Notes: a model not told the origin generated them from the sequence alone. A stretch of 64,000 nucleotides of DNA from Bernardetia sp. (GCA_020630575.1 JAHDBD010000018.1:1-64000), one strand, 5' to 3'; counted from the stretch's first letter, positions 1-9,780 are shown. Program-made: numbers and translations.

Positions 1-19
1 CTTCCATAAATAATAAATC

Positions 20-53
20 AAAAAGCTATGTTTGAAAAAATGTAGCTTTTTTT
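20..53. terminator. Stem-loop terminator
   Basis: Arms AAAAAGCTA (20-28) and TAGCTTTTT (43-51) pair perfectly around a 14-base loop and run into T-rich sequence. It probably ends a gene that lies to the left of the window. Positions 54-281 contain no gene that I can support. Confidence 0.5.
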
Positions 54-281
54 GTGTTTGCTTACGTGATGCAAAAAGTGAAGCTGAACCAAGGAGCAGC
101 TCAACAGGTGAAAACACAATCTATCTTTAAACTATCAAAAATGCACTTTTTATGAAAACGATAAAAATAGGACTTGTACTTTATTTAAGATTTTAAGGGA
201 AACCTTACAGAAAAAATAACAAGGGGATTGTCATAAGTCCTATTTTATCCTACACAAAGATAAGATAAAATTATTGATTAG

Positions 282-1457
282 TTACTTCTTGCCAAAAACA
301 TTATTTACTTCTCTAGCAATACGAGTTTGTTGTATTTCTACATACGATTGTTCAGTCATTTGAGTAGTAGAATGACCATACATTTTACTTATTGCTTCAT
401 TAGAAATTCCTAGCTCACTTAGATAATTTCCAAATGATTTACGTCCGTTGTGGCTAGAAATATCTTTTTTTATTCCTGCTAATAAAGCAAGACAAGCAAT
501 AGCAAGATTATATTTACCGTTTTGAAACTTTGGTATTTTGTAGTCGTACTTTTCTAAAATTGCTTTTGCTTGTGGTAAAACAGGGATAATACAAGGTTTT
601 AGTTTTCGCTTTCTTGTCTTCTTTCGTTTAATCAAAATCCATTCTTTCCATTCCAGTTTTGGAGTTTCAAAAATAGTATCTTTTTCTATTCGTGTCAGTT
701 CTGCAAAAGCAACACCTGTATAACATTGTAATAGAAAGCCGTCTTTTGCCCTCTGAACGTGTGGAGCTTGTTTACTAACATCTACATCAGCAAATCGTTT
801 TATTTCCTCAGCAGTCAAATAAACCAAATCAACAGGAAGACGAGGAATAGAATAATTTACCAAAATAGAAGTAAGGTATTTTTTTGAATAACCAAATTCA
901 AAAACATGTCTTAATTCGGCTAGAACCTTATTTGCGTGGTTATGTCCTCCTTTGTACTTTTTGATATAGCTTTCTAGTTCCATAGCCACACCATTATTCC
1001 AAGAGTTAGCGTTGATGTATTTTGTTTTTGTGAAAGCTACAAAATCTCTAATATTATTTAGCTTTCCTCTATAAGACTTGAATGTTGAATATTCTAAATC
1101 TGTACCCACTCTACTTTCTAAAAATGTTTGCCATTCTTGAATAAGAGCCAAAACGGAAGTATAAGAAGTTTCTTTATTTTCCCACACTTCGTCGACAAGT
1201 TGTCGGATTGTGTGAGGATTATGTTTTTGGATAATTAACAGTTCTTCATGTCTTTCTTCTAAATCTGCAATGAGCTTTTTTAGCTTCGTGTTTATAGAAG
1301 AGTTATTTTTTGTCAAATTGTTTTCTTTACTCCAGTCGCACGGCTTACAATATTCGCCAGTTGAAAACTCTACTAATTGAGCAGGTTTGATATTTTTTGA
1401 CCTTATACGACAAACAACATGGTTGCTTCGTACATAAAACCAAACATAGATTTTCAT
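282..1457 (-). CDS. Tyrosine recombinase/integrase beside tRNA-Val
   Basis: Site-specific tyrosine recombinase of 391 residues. The N-terminal arm-binding region (about 1-95) is followed by a SAM-like core-binding region and the C-terminal catalytic domain. Visible catalytic elements are the Lys-rich beta segment (KRKKTRKRKLK), the H-x-x-R box in SSHNGRKSF and the terminal YGHST...SYVEI with the tyrosine nucleophile. The usual first arginine box reads YTGVAFAELTR, so Arg I appears absent, as is known for several Bacteroidota integrases such as IntDOT. It lies 207 bp from the 3' end of tRNA-Val, so it is probably the integrase of an island that extends left out of the window. By eye it is roughly 88% identical to the recombinase at 27953-29224. 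Start chosen at MKIYVWF. Confidence 0.9.
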   Translation of the reverse strand: MKIYVWFYVRSNHVVCRIRSKNIKPAQLVEFSTGEYCKPCDWSKENNLTKNNSSINTKLKKLIADLEERHEELLIIQKHNPHTIRQLVDEVWENKETSYTSVLALIQEWQTFLESRVGTDLEYSTFKSYRGKLNNIRDFVAFTKTKYINANSWNNGVAMELESYIKKYKGGHNHANKVLAELRHVFEFGYSKKYLTSILVNYSIPRLPVDLVYLTAEEIKRFADVDVSKQAPHVQRAKDGFLLQCYTGVAFAELTRIEKDTIFETPKLEWKEWILIKRKKTRKRKLKPCIIPVLPQAKAILEKYDYKIPKFQNGKYNLAIACLALLAGIKKDISSHNGRKSFGNYLSELGISNEAISKMYGHSTTQMTEQSYVEIQQTRIAREVNNVFGKK

Positions 1458-1516
1458 TTTTTTTAATCATAATTAAAGGTTTTTTTAAAAAATAGTGAAC
1501 TTCGACAACTAAAAAA

Positions 1517-1559
1517 TGTATCTAAATGGTTTCTCTTTGTATCTAATTTTGTATCTAAA
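1517..1559. repeat. Three direct repeats TGTATCTAA upstream of the integrase
   Basis: TGTATCTAA occurs at 1517, 1538 and 1550, between the integrase start and tRNA-Val. The block is enclosed by an imperfect inverted repeat (TAGTGAAC near 1492 and GTTGTTCACTA near 1569). The position suits integrase arm-type sites or an operator; that role is inference. Confidence 0.4.
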
Positions 1560-1584
1560 AAACATAAGTTGTTCACTATCAAAA

Positions 1585-1620
1585 TAAAAAAGCCTAATCA
1601 AATCAATGATTAGGCTTTTC
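1585..1620 (-). terminator. Terminator of tRNA-Val
   Basis: Arms AAAAGCCTAATC and GATTAGGCTTTT form a 12-bp stem with an 8-base loop. Read on the minus strand it ends in a T run, so it serves the tRNA-Val transcript. Confidence 0.75.
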
Positions 1621-1664
1621 TTTTGCACCATTATATTAAAAAAAGTATGCTTTTATTTCATTTG

Positions 1665-1739
1665 TGGACCATATTGGATTCGAACCAATGACCCCTACCT
1701 TGTCGAGGTAGTGCTCTAAACCAACTGAGCTAATAGTCC
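1665..1739 (-). tRNA. tRNA-Val (anticodon GAC)
   Basis: The minus strand folds as a full cloverleaf. The acceptor arms are GGACTAT and ATGGTCC, the D arm is GCTC/GAGC, the anticodon stem CTACC/GGTAG encloses the loop TCGACAA, and the T arm is ATTGG/CCAAT with loop TTCGAAT. The anticodon GAC gives valine. CCA is not encoded. The neighbouring recombinase suggests that its 3' end served as an attachment site. Confidence 0.93.
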
Positions 1740-1797
1740 TTTTTGCTCTACTTTTCACTTCTTAACAACCTTTACAATAAAGAGTGTTAATTATCTG

Positions 1798-1830
1798 CAA
1801 ATATACACACATAGCTCGTAACTTTGCAAA
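1798..1830 (-). promoter_or_regulatory. Bacteroidota-type promoter of tRNA-Val
   Basis: On the minus strand TTTG (1827-1830) is followed after 21 bases by TATATTTG (1798-1805), matching the Bacteroidota primary sigma factor pattern. It points at tRNA-Val about 60 bases downstream. The rest of 1740-2042 shows no other feature. Confidence 0.5.
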
Positions 1831-2042
1831 CACTTAGACTACTTATTTTCTTAAAACAAAGGTAATTTTATTTCTATAGTCTGTCTAACACCTGATTATA
1901 AACTAGTTATAAGGCAATTCTTGTTTTTTTTATTTCCTTATTTTACCAAATTTTTAATCAATAATTTATTTTTTACTTTCTGCTATTTGTAGTTGAAAGT
2001 TTTATACAAAACTCTACTTCCTTGGAGTTCTCATAAAATGTT

Positions 2043-3203
2043 ATGAAAAACAAAGTTTTACTCTCTCTTGCTGCTGCAATTATTTTTTTAGGTGGAGGCT
2101 ATGGTCTTTATGTATGGCTCGGTAGTATGCAAAAAGAACCACCCAAAAGAGCAGCCAAACCACAAGCCATGGCTGTCAAAATCCAAAATGCAAATCCTTC
2201 TACTATAGAAGCCGAAATAGTTACGTTCGGTAGAGTAGAATCGGAGCAACCTGTTGACATTGTAGCTGAAGTTTCAGGCAAAATTCGTGAAAGTGTTCAT
2301 TTACAAGTAGGGCAATCTGTCAGAAAAGGACAAGTTTTGTTTACACTTGGTAAAGAAACATTTGAATTAGGACTTCAATCACAAAAAAGTAATTTTATGC
2401 GAGAAGTTGCAATGATTTTGCCTGACATGAAAATCGACTATCCAAATCGTTATCAAGCTTGGAGTAGTTATTTTGCTAGTTTGGAAGTAGATAAATCATT
2501 ACCGAAACTTCCTTCTTATGAGTCAGAAAAAGAAAAAACATTCCTTGCTACAAAAGGAATACTGACAAGTTATTACAACATAAAAGCACAAGAAGCTACC
2601 TTAGATAAATATGTTGTAACTGCTCCTTTTTCAGGTTCAATTAGTGAGGTTTATTTACAAAACGGTTCGGTAGCTCCTCCCAATGGTAAAGTCTTGCGTT
2701 TGGCTCAGAATAGTCAATTAGAACTCAAAGTACCTGTAGATACTAGAGATGTACATTGGCTCAAAACAGGAACGAAAGTAGGAGTAGCCACAGAAGATGA
2801 TAGCCAACAATGGGTAGGAACAATTGCACGTATAGGTGATATCGTCAATCCAGCCACCCAATCTTTAGATGTGTATGTAAAAATTCAGAATGGAAAAAAT
2901 CCGATTTATGCAGGAATGTATTTGCGTGCAACTATGCAAGGAGGAACAATCCAAAATGCTATTGAAGTACCAAGAAGAGCTGTTTTTAATGATAATGAAA
3001 TTTATACAGTTAAAAATGATTCTGTTTTGCATCTTCAAACTGTTCAAATAAAGAAATCTAATAAAGAAACATTGATTATTTCAGGTATAAATGAAGGTGA
3101 AAAAGTAGTAACTGAGCCTTTAATAAATGCTTATGATGAAATGATTGTCAAAATTTTGAAGGAGGATACAGGAAGCACTGACGCAAAATTATCTGTTAAA
3201 TAA
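2043..3203 (+). CDS. RND efflux periplasmic adaptor (HlyD/AcrA family)
   Basis: Membrane-fusion protein of 386 residues that links an inner-membrane RND pump to an outer-membrane channel. An N-terminal hydrophobic anchor (about 5-28) is followed by a lipoyl-like half with VAEVSGKIRESVHLQVGQSVRKGQ. A short helical hairpin (about 110-185) leads to the second lipoyl half (YVVTAPFSGSISEVYLQNGSV), then the beta-barrel and membrane-proximal regions. The RND pump gene follows after a 54-bp gap, so the two should be co-transcribed. No outer-membrane factor or dedicated regulator is next to them. The substrate cannot be told from sequence. Confidence 0.92.
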   Translation: MKNKVLLSLAAAIIFLGGGYGLYVWLGSMQKEPPKRAAKPQAMAVKIQNANPSTIEAEIVTFGRVESEQPVDIVAEVSGKIRESVHLQVGQSVRKGQVLFTLGKETFELGLQSQKSNFMREVAMILPDMKIDYPNRYQAWSSYFASLEVDKSLPKLPSYESEKEKTFLATKGILTSYYNIKAQEATLDKYVVTAPFSGSISEVYLQNGSVAPPNGKVLRLAQNSQLELKVPVDTRDVHWLKTGTKVGVATEDDSQQWVGTIARIGDIVNPATQSLDVYVKIQNGKNPIYAGMYLRATMQGGTIQNAIEVPRRAVFNDNEIYTVKNDSVLHLQTVQIKKSNKETLIISGINEGEKVVTEPLINAYDEMIVKILKEDTGSTDAKLSVK

Positions 3204-3257
3204 AAACATAAATCCTAAAGGTCTTTGAAGCCCGTTAGGGTTTTAATGATAAATACT

Positions 3258-6200
3258 ATGAAAAAACTTGTAGAATATTTTGTAAAATATCCAATTTGGG
3301 CAAATGCCATCATTTTTACCATGGTAATATTTGGTGCAGTTTCGTATGGTTGGGTCATGAAACGTTCCTTTTTTCCCGAAACCGACCCTACTACAATTAC
3401 AGTAGGTGTAGTTATGCCAGGAGCATCACCTGAAGAAATGGAAGAAGGCGTAACCATCAAAATTGAGGAATCCTTAAAAGGAATTGAAGGAATTAAAGAA
3501 ATTACTTCTACTTCCTCTGAAAACAATGCAAATATTGTCGTTCAGTTGGAGCGTGGTGTCGATGCTGATGAAGCACTTGCTGAAGTAAAAAATGCTGTAG
3601 ATAGAATCAACTCTTTTCCAACTAGCGCAGAGCGACCTTTGGTTTTTAAAGTAAAACCACGAAGCAGAACCATGTACTTGGGTTTGAGAGCAAGAGAAGG
3701 AAAAGATTTAGATTTGTTTCTCTTAAAAAAATATGCTGAACAAATTGAAGATGAAATGTTGGCATCAGGAGTTATTTCTCAGCTTAATATTAGTGGTTAT
3801 CCTGATATAGAAATTTCTATTGAAGTTCCAGAGGCTACACTTTTACGTTATAATTTACGTTTTGAGCAAATTGCAGCAGCAGTTAGGTCAAATAACCGTG
3901 ATATTTCGGCAGGTGCAATCAAATCTAAAGAAGAAGAAATTCTAATCCGTTCAAGAGCCAAAGAAAAAATGGCTGAAAAAATTGGAAATATTGTTCTTCG
4001 TGCTAATACAGACGGAAGTAATCTTCGTTTGAGAGATATTGCTACTATCAAACAACAGTTTGCAGACGTACCAAATGCCTTACACATCAATGGAGAAAGA
4101 GCTGTTTCACTAGAAATTACAAAACTTAAAGAAGAAGATTTAGAAGAAATCTCAATTTATGCGAATAATTATGTCACAGAATTTAATAAAAAACATTCTG
4201 ATGTTGAATTAGTCGTTTCGTTTGATTTCTTTGATTTGCTTTCGCAACGTCTTCAAATGCTAATCGATAATGGAGTTATGGGACTTGTTTTGGTTCTGAT
4301 TTGTTTAGGACTTTTTCTTAGTCTTCGTCTTTCGTTTTGGGTAGCTATGGGGATTCCAATTTCATTTGCAGGAATGTTTGTTATTGCTGCCTTAATGGGG
4401 ATTACGATTAATATGATTTCTCTTTTCGGAATGATACTCGTGGTTGGTATTTTGGTAGATGATGGTATTGTGATTGGAGAAAATATCTTTACGCACTTTG
4501 AGATGGGCAAGTCGCCTATGCGAGCAACTGTCGATGGTACTTTTGAGGTAATGCCTTCTGTTTTTACGTCTGTACTTACAACAATTGTAGCCTTCTTGCC
4601 TATTGCTATTGGTATTGAAGGATTTGATTTTCTTCAAGAAATGGGACTTATTGTAGTCCTTTGTTTGGGCGTTTCGCTGATTGAAGCCTTTTTTGTTTTG
4701 CCTTCTCACCTTACTCATAAAGATATGGGAGATACAAAAAGTGAAGGTAAATTTAGAGGAACACTAAATAAAGGCATTGATTTTTTACGTCATAAAGTTT
4801 ATGGAACTGCACTTGCCCACGTTTTACGCTTTCGTTATGTTTATGTTTTTGTTCCAGTTGTTTTTGTGATGCTTGTTCTAGGACTGATAAACGGGCAATT
4901 TATAAAAGTAGTTTTCTTTCCAAATATTCCTTTTGATAGTTTTGATGCCAGTATTGCCTTCAAAGCAGGAACACCAAAAGAAAAAGTTATTTCTTATTTA
5001 GAACGCTTCGAAAAGGCTACTTGGGATGTAAACGAAGAACTCAAAAAAGAATATAATGACGAGAAAAATTTTATCAATTATACCTTTAGAAATCTAGGAA
5101 GAACTTCTGATGGAAGTGAAAGTGGTTCGCATGCAGGACATGTTTCCATTTCGCTTTTGGATATGGATGATAGAGAAATTACCAGTAATGAAATTTCAAA
5201 CCGAGTAAAAGAAAAAATAGGTAAGATTCCCGAAGCTGAAACCTTTACTGTTGCAGGAAGAAACCGTTTTGGAAAACCTATTTCAGTTCGTTTATTATCA
5301 AAAAATAATGAAGCCTTAGACCAAGCTACCGAAGAACTTAAAAGAGAGCTTGAAAACTTTTCAGAGCTTAAAGAAGTTACAGATAATCAACGAGTAGGTC
5401 GAAGAGAGCTTCAATTAGAACTCAAACCTAAAGCCTATTTCCTAGGACTTACACACGCAGATATTACTAACCAAATCCGACAAGGTTTTTTTGGAGAAGA
5501 AATACAACGTCTTCAAAAAGGAACTGATGAGGTGCGTGTGTGGGTGCGTTATCCAGAAGCTAGTAGAGAAACTTTAGGGCAACTTGAAACTATGCGTATC
5601 AAAATGGCTGATGGAAAAGAAATTCCATTGTCAGAAGTTGCTTCTTATACCATTGATAGAGGAATTGTAGATATCAAACACTTCAATGGCTCAAGGGAAA
5701 TTGCTGTAGAAGCAGAATTAGCTGATCCAAATGGTTCACCTGTTAGTATTATCCAAAAATTAACAGATTCTACATTTGTAGATATGAAAAGTAAATATCC
5801 AAGTCTTTCTTTTGAATTTGGTGGACAACAGCAACGCAGTAGTCAGTCACAAGAATCATTAAAATTTGCGCTTCCAATTATGCTTTTTGTAATTATTCTT
5901 TTGATTACGCTTACTTTCCGTTCGCTAAGTCAGTCACTTTTGGTAATGACCTTGATTCCTTTGGGATTATTTTGTGCAGTCTTTGGTCACTTCTTTGCTG
6001 ATAAGCCTGTTTCACTTTTGAGTTTGTGGGGAATTTTGGCACTTTCAGGTGTAATTATCAATGATGCTGTGGTTTTGGTAAGTAAATTTAATTCCAATTT
6101 ACAGGAAGGAATGACAATGCCTGATGCCATTTACAATGCAGGAGTGTCTCGTTTTAGAGCAATTTTACTTACAACTATTACGACTGTTGCAGGACTTGCT

Positions 6201-6479
6201 CCACTTATCATGGAAACAAGCTTTCAAGCTCAATTCTTGATTCCAATGGCTGTTTCGGTGGCTTATGGAGTTGGTTTTGGTACATTTTTGATTCTACTTA
6301 TTTTCCCTGTTATTCTGCTTGTAGTCAATGATATGCGTAGAATGATTGTCTATACAAAACGTTGGGTGGCTTACAAATGGAATGGTCATGAAGGAAATGT
6401 TCCTTATCCAACTTCAGAAGAAGTAGAACCTGCCAATCGTGAAATGATACGTTTGAAGATTATGAAGGAAATGGAGTAA
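3258..6479 (+). CDS. RND efflux pump, AcrB-like inner-membrane transporter
   Basis: Proton-driven resistance-nodulation-division transporter of about 1073 residues from the ATG at 3258. An upstream ATG (3246) and TTG (3225) are in frame but less likely. The typical duplicated layout is visible: TM1, a large periplasmic loop, TM2-6 with the proton-relay pair in GILVDDGIVIGEN, a second periplasmic loop and TM8-12 ending near VAYGVGFGTFLILLIFPVIL. The length fits the family. It is paired with the adaptor gene just upstream. The family could export drugs, dyes or lipophilic compounds; the sequence does not say which. Confidence 0.92.
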   Translation: MKKLVEYFVKYPIWANAIIFTMVIFGAVSYGWVMKRSFFPETDPTTITVGVVMPGASPEEMEEGVTIKIEESLKGIEGIKEITSTSSENNANIVVQLERGVDADEALAEVKNAVDRINSFPTSAERPLVFKVKPRSRTMYLGLRAREGKDLDLFLLKKYAEQIEDEMLASGVISQLNISGYPDIEISIEVPEATLLRYNLRFEQIAAAVRSNNRDISAGAIKSKEEEILIRSRAKEKMAEKIGNIVLRANTDGSNLRLRDIATIKQQFADVPNALHINGERAVSLEITKLKEEDLEEISIYANNYVTEFNKKHSDVELVVSFDFFDLLSQRLQMLIDNGVMGLVLVLICLGLFLSLRLSFWVAMGIPISFAGMFVIAALMGITINMISLFGMILVVGILVDDGIVIGENIFTHFEMGKSPMRATVDGTFEVMPSVFTSVLTTIVAFLPIAIGIEGFDFLQEMGLIVVLCLGVSLIEAFFVLPSHLTHKDMGDTKSEGKFRGTLNKGIDFLRHKVYGTALAHVLRFRYVYVFVPVVFVMLVLGLINGQFIKVVFFPNIPFDSFDASIAFKAGTPKEKVISYLERFEKATWDVNEELKKEYNDEKNFINYTFRNLGRTSDGSESGSHAGHVSISLLDMDDREITSNEISNRVKEKIGKIPEAETFTVAGRNRFGKPISVRLLSKNNEALDQATEELKRELENFSELKEVTDNQRVGRRELQLELKPKAYFLGLTHADITNQIRQGFFGEEIQRLQKGTDEVRVWVRYPEASRETLGQLETMRIKMADGKEIPLSEVASYTIDRGIVDIKHFNGSREIAVEAELADPNGSPVSIIQKLTDSTFVDMKSKYPSLSFEFGGQQQRSSQSQESLKFALPIMLFVIILLITLTFRSLSQSLLVMTLIPLGLFCAVFGHFFADKPVSLLSLWGILALSGVIINDAVVLVSKFNSNLQEGMTMPDAIYNAGVSRFRAILLTTITTVAGLAPLIMETSFQAQFLIPMAVSVAYGVGFGTFLILLIFPVILLVVNDMRRMIVYTKRWVAYKWNGHEGNVPYPTSEEVEPANREMIRLKIMKEME

Positions 6480-6540
6480 TTTTCATGTATCGTTTGTGGA
6501 GAGACACACAAGGGCTAGATAATTTTATCATGAATAACAA

Positions 6541-6582
6541 AAAAATTGCCTTACTTTTATTATAGAAGTAAGGCAATTTTTT
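6541..6582. terminator. Bidirectional terminator between the RND operon and SH3-like genes
   Basis: A 15-bp stem built from AAATTGCCTTACTT and AAGTAAGGCAATTT, with A and T runs on both sides. It can end the plus-strand RND operon and the minus-strand gene that stops at 6593. Confidence 0.8.
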
Positions 6583-6592
6583 GTGGAAATTT

Positions 6593-7414
6593 TTAGCAAC
6601 CACAATAACCAGAAATCGTCAAAATCTTATTTTTGTTTTCTATAATACTTATGTAACAACCTGCTCCTTTATCACTCGGCTCAATAGATATAATTTTTCT
6701 TTTTTTATCAAATGTAATTGTATGAGGTATTGTATTTTCATCATAATATTCTTGATAATATAAAACAATAGCAAAAAAGTAAGCTTCTCTCAAAGATAAA
6801 TTTGGAATCATCATATCCCAATCCATTCCTCCTTCACCACAACTATTTTGTTTATATTCTATATCTTTTTTGCTCCCAAATTTTTGTTGAAAAGCACAAT
6901 CATATCCATCTTCTCCATCATACTTTTGCCTTTTTATTTCATATCTATCATGATTTTTAAAATTACTTTGTAGATAATATAAATCACCAGATAAATAATC
7001 ATTCTCTTGTGTTCCTCTATAATCCAAAACAGGCACAGGAAATTTAGTCAAATACCCATCAAAAACATATCCTTCTAAATTATTCAAACTATCAATCTGA
7101 CTGATTACTTTTACTTTTTGCATTCGTCCTTTTATCTCAAAATATTTTGTTTCTTGAACTGTTAGTTCATCAGAAATTGTATCTTGATTTAATAAAACTA
7201 TTTTAGTGGCATAGGGAAGTTTAGCTAGTTTTTTTGAAGTCAGATTTGCACTATCTCTCAAATAAATTCCGTGAGAAGCCATAATATTGAAAGTGTCTTT
7301 TTCAATTACAGATTCTGTTTTTTTGCTTGTTGAAATGGAATTTTTAGGAATAGAAAAGCTAGTCAATGCTAAAAAGCTAAATACTAAAATGAGTAGTAAA
7401 TAATTGGTTTTCAT
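6593..7414 (-). CDS. Exported SH3-like protein, tandem paralogue 1
   Basis: Unknown protein of 273 residues with an N-terminal signal peptide (MKTNYLLLILVFSFLALTSFS). A bacterial SH3-like region (about 42-130) contains IMASHGIYLRDSANLTSKKLAKLPYATK, the pattern of SH3b domains that bind cell-wall or peptide ligands. The C-terminal third is rich in Tyr and Cys (five Cys, ending GYCGC) and could hold disulfides. It is the first of three tandem paralogues on the minus strand. The N-terminal half is nearly the same in all three while the C-terminal half differs. A role in the cell envelope is likely, but no specific function is claimed. Confidence 0.8.
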   Translation of the reverse strand: MKTNYLLLILVFSFLALTSFSIPKNSISTSKKTESVIEKDTFNIMASHGIYLRDSANLTSKKLAKLPYATKIVLLNQDTISDELTVQETKYFEIKGRMQKVKVISQIDSLNNLEGYVFDGYLTKFPVPVLDYRGTQENDYLSGDLYYLQSNFKNHDRYEIKRQKYDGEDGYDCAFQQKFGSKKDIEYKQNSCGEGGMDWDMMIPNLSLREAYFFAIVLYYQEYYDENTIPHTITFDKKRKIISIEPSDKGAGCYISIIENKNKILTISGYCGC

Positions 7415-7456
7415 ATCGTTATGAGTTTTGACTGATTTTAATAAATTGGTTCTTAC

Positions 7457-8269
7457 TTAACACGCCCAACATTCATATTCAATAACTAATTCATTCGTAT
7501 TATTTTTAAAAATAGAATAATAACATCCCACTCCTGAGAGAGGTTCTATAATAAAGCTATTATTATTTTTATCAAAAATTAATATATCTCCTTCATTATA
7601 TTCGTTGTTTTCACTAAAGAATAATACTAGAGAGAAAAAATAGGCTTCTCGTATCGACAAATTAGGAATTATTATTTTATGTATAGGAACATCGACAGTT
7701 GTAGATTCATTGTATTCATAAGTTATATTTTCGCCATACCTTTTCTTCCATTTAATAATCCAATCTTCATTTTCCTTATGTCTTTCAATAGCATATTTTT
7801 CAGACTCCTTAAAGTTACCCTTCAAATAATTTAATTCAGAACTCAAATAATCATTTTCCTTTGTTCCTCTATAATTCAAAACAGGCACTGGAAATTTAGT
7901 CAAATACCCATCAAAAACATAGCCTTCCAAATCATTCAAGCTATCAATCTGACTGATTACTTTCACTTTTTGCATTCGTCCTTTTATCTCAAAATATTTT
8001 GTTTCTTGAACTGTTAGTTCATCAGAAATTGTATCTTGATTTAAGCAAATGAGTTTGGTAGCGTAGGGAAGTTTGGCTAATTTATTACAAGTTAGGTTTG
8101 CTCTATCTCTCAAATAAATTCCGTGAGAAGCCATAATATTGAATGTGTCTTTTTCAATTACAGATTCTGTTTTTTTACTTTTTAAAATGGAATTTGAGGA
8201 AATAGAAAAGCTAGTCAATGCTAAAAAACTAAAGGTTATAAGAAGTGATAGTAAATAATTTGTTTTCAT
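7457..8269 (-). CDS. Exported SH3-like protein, tandem paralogue 2
   Basis: Protein of 270 residues with a signal peptide (MKTNYLLSLLITFSFLALTSFS) and an SH3b-like region containing GIYLRDRANLTCNKLAKLPYATK. It differs from copy 1 by a Cys in that loop and by a distinct C-terminal region (about 150-270) ending in YECWAC. The gap to copy 1 is 42 bp, so the three genes may form one transcript. The conserved residues VIEKDTFNIMASHG and QIDSLNDLEGYVFDGYLTKFPVPVL are shared with the neighbours. Function unknown. Confidence 0.8.
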   Translation of the reverse strand: MKTNYLLSLLITFSFLALTSFSISSNSILKSKKTESVIEKDTFNIMASHGIYLRDRANLTCNKLAKLPYATKLICLNQDTISDELTVQETKYFEIKGRMQKVKVISQIDSLNDLEGYVFDGYLTKFPVPVLNYRGTKENDYLSSELNYLKGNFKESEKYAIERHKENEDWIIKWKKRYGENITYEYNESTTVDVPIHKIIIPNLSIREAYFFSLVLFFSENNEYNEGDILIFDKNNNSFIIEPLSGVGCYYSIFKNNTNELVIEYECWAC

Positions 8270-8314
8270 ATTTTTATAAATTTGGTGAGTTTATGATAGT
8301 TTGTATGTAAAACC

Positions 8315-9136
8315 TTAGCCACAAGAAGCAGAAATCATCAAAATATTTTTTTCATTTTGAGAAATTTCTATGGAACAACCCATCATATTTTGGTCACTAG
8401 GATAAATATTTATAGTTTGCTTATCTCTATCAAATCTTAAAATGTGTTGAATAGGGTTTGATTCTTCATTATAATCATCATAATATAAAACCACAGCAAA
8501 AAAATAGGCTTCTATTATAGATAAATTTGGAATGGATACTTCCCAACTGACATAACAAGTAGCACAAGCGTCATACTTATAATTTATATCTTTACTCTTT
8601 CCAAATTTTTGCTTAAAAGCACAATCATACTTGCGTTCACTATTCTCTTTCTTTGTTTCGAATCTTTTATGAGTTTCAAAATTAGTTTGTAGATAATTCA
8701 AATCAGCAGGTATATGTTCTCCTGTTACTGGTGATTTATAATCCAAAACAGGCACTGGAAATTTAGTCAAATACCCATCAAAAACATAGCCTTCCAAATC
8801 ATTCAAGCTATCAATCTGACTGATTACTTTCACTTTTTGCATTCGTCCTTTTATCTCAAAATATTTTGTTTCTTGAACTGTTAGTTCATCAGAAATTGTA
8901 TCTTGATTTAAGCAAATGAGTTTGGTAGCGTAGGGAAGTTTGGCTAATTTATTACAAGTTAGGTTTGCTCTATCTCTCAAATAAATTCCGTGAGAAGCCA
9001 TAATATTGAATGTGTCTTTTTCAATTACAGATTCTGTTTTTTTGCTTGTTGAAATGGATTTTTTAGAAATAGAAAAGCTAGTTAAGGCTATAAAACTAAA
9101 GGCTATAAGAAGTGATAATAAATAATTGGTTTTCAT
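8315..9136 (-). CDS. Exported SH3-like protein, tandem paralogue 3
   Basis: Start placed at MKTNYLLSLLIAFSFIALTSFS (9134-9136), because the upstream in-frame extension has no counterpart in the other copies and a signal peptide should be N-terminal. This gives 273 residues. The SH3b-like region is nearly identical in DNA to that of copy 2 (8744-9136 against 7877-8269). The C-terminal half carries its own Cys pattern (DACATCYVSW, SASCG). It is the promoter-proximal gene of the cluster. Function unknown. Confidence 0.78.
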   Translation of the reverse strand: MKTNYLLSLLIAFSFIALTSFSISKKSISTSKKTESVIEKDTFNIMASHGIYLRDRANLTCNKLAKLPYATKLICLNQDTISDELTVQETKYFEIKGRMQKVKVISQIDSLNDLEGYVFDGYLTKFPVPVLDYKSPVTGEHIPADLNYLQTNFETHKRFETKKENSERKYDCAFKQKFGKSKDINYKYDACATCYVSWEVSIPNLSIIEAYFFAVVLYYDDYNEESNPIQHILRFDRDKQTINIYPSDQNMMGCSIEISQNEKNILMISASCG

Positions 9137-9780
9137 TTTTGATGATTCAAGTTGTAAGTTGTTTTTTATCAGTACGATTAAACTAATCATTTCGTTAAAT
9201 AAACGCATAAAAAAACCTTCCCTAAAAAGGAAAGGCATTTTTTGTCCACTTACTTACTTTACTTACTACTTAAACTGTTTAGAAAATCGAACGACGATTT
9301 CATTCCTCAAAAGAAAGTGTAAAAATTGTCAGTTGCTAAAAATTTGTTTATTTAATAAATAAACGCTAACTAACGGCTTTCTTTCTTGATTTTCCAGAAT
9401 TTTAGTTTGCTATGATTTTAGTATGAAACCAAAACAAACACTCACAAAAAATAAGATTTTGATAAAAATGGTGTAATTCCCAATAAAGAGAAACTACAAA
9501 CAAAAATCTTGGTGAGTAAATATCTTTTCATTCTACATCTTTTTGTAGAAGTTATTATCTATATTTCAATCTGTTTGCCAAGCCGAATTAATTATGTTAT
9601 TTTTTTTTAGTTTTTTTCTGAATTAATATAAAAATGTTTATTTAAGCAAATAGAGCTAGTTTTTTAAAGAAAAAAGTTTTTTTTTAGTTTTTCAGATTCC
9701 CCTTTTATAGTCGATTCCTTTCCAAAATGAAAAGGTGTTTTTTTCATTGTGAAAATTAGATAGAATAAGTCTAATTAAAA
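9137..9780. other. Intergenic region upstream of the SH3-like cluster
   Basis: A non-coding stretch of 644 bp, very rich in A and T. I see a weak hairpin (CCTT/AAGG near 9213-9232) but no convincing gene, RNA or repeat. It should contain the promoter of the SH3-like genes. Confidence 0.5.

Larger units (their letters stand above)
7025..9136 (-). repeat. Threefold repeat of a 390-bp 5' gene half
   Basis: The segments 7025-7414, 7877-8269 and 8744-9136 are near-identical and each covers the 5' half of one paralogue (signal peptide and SH3-like domain). The 3' halves do not align well. This shows tandem duplication followed by uneven divergence or by gene conversion limited to the 5' halves. 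Confidence 0.85.

Noticed and set aside
9213..9232. Terminator upstream of SH3-like copy 3
   Set aside because: Only CCTT/AAGG pairs with bulges; too weak and in the leader of the gene.
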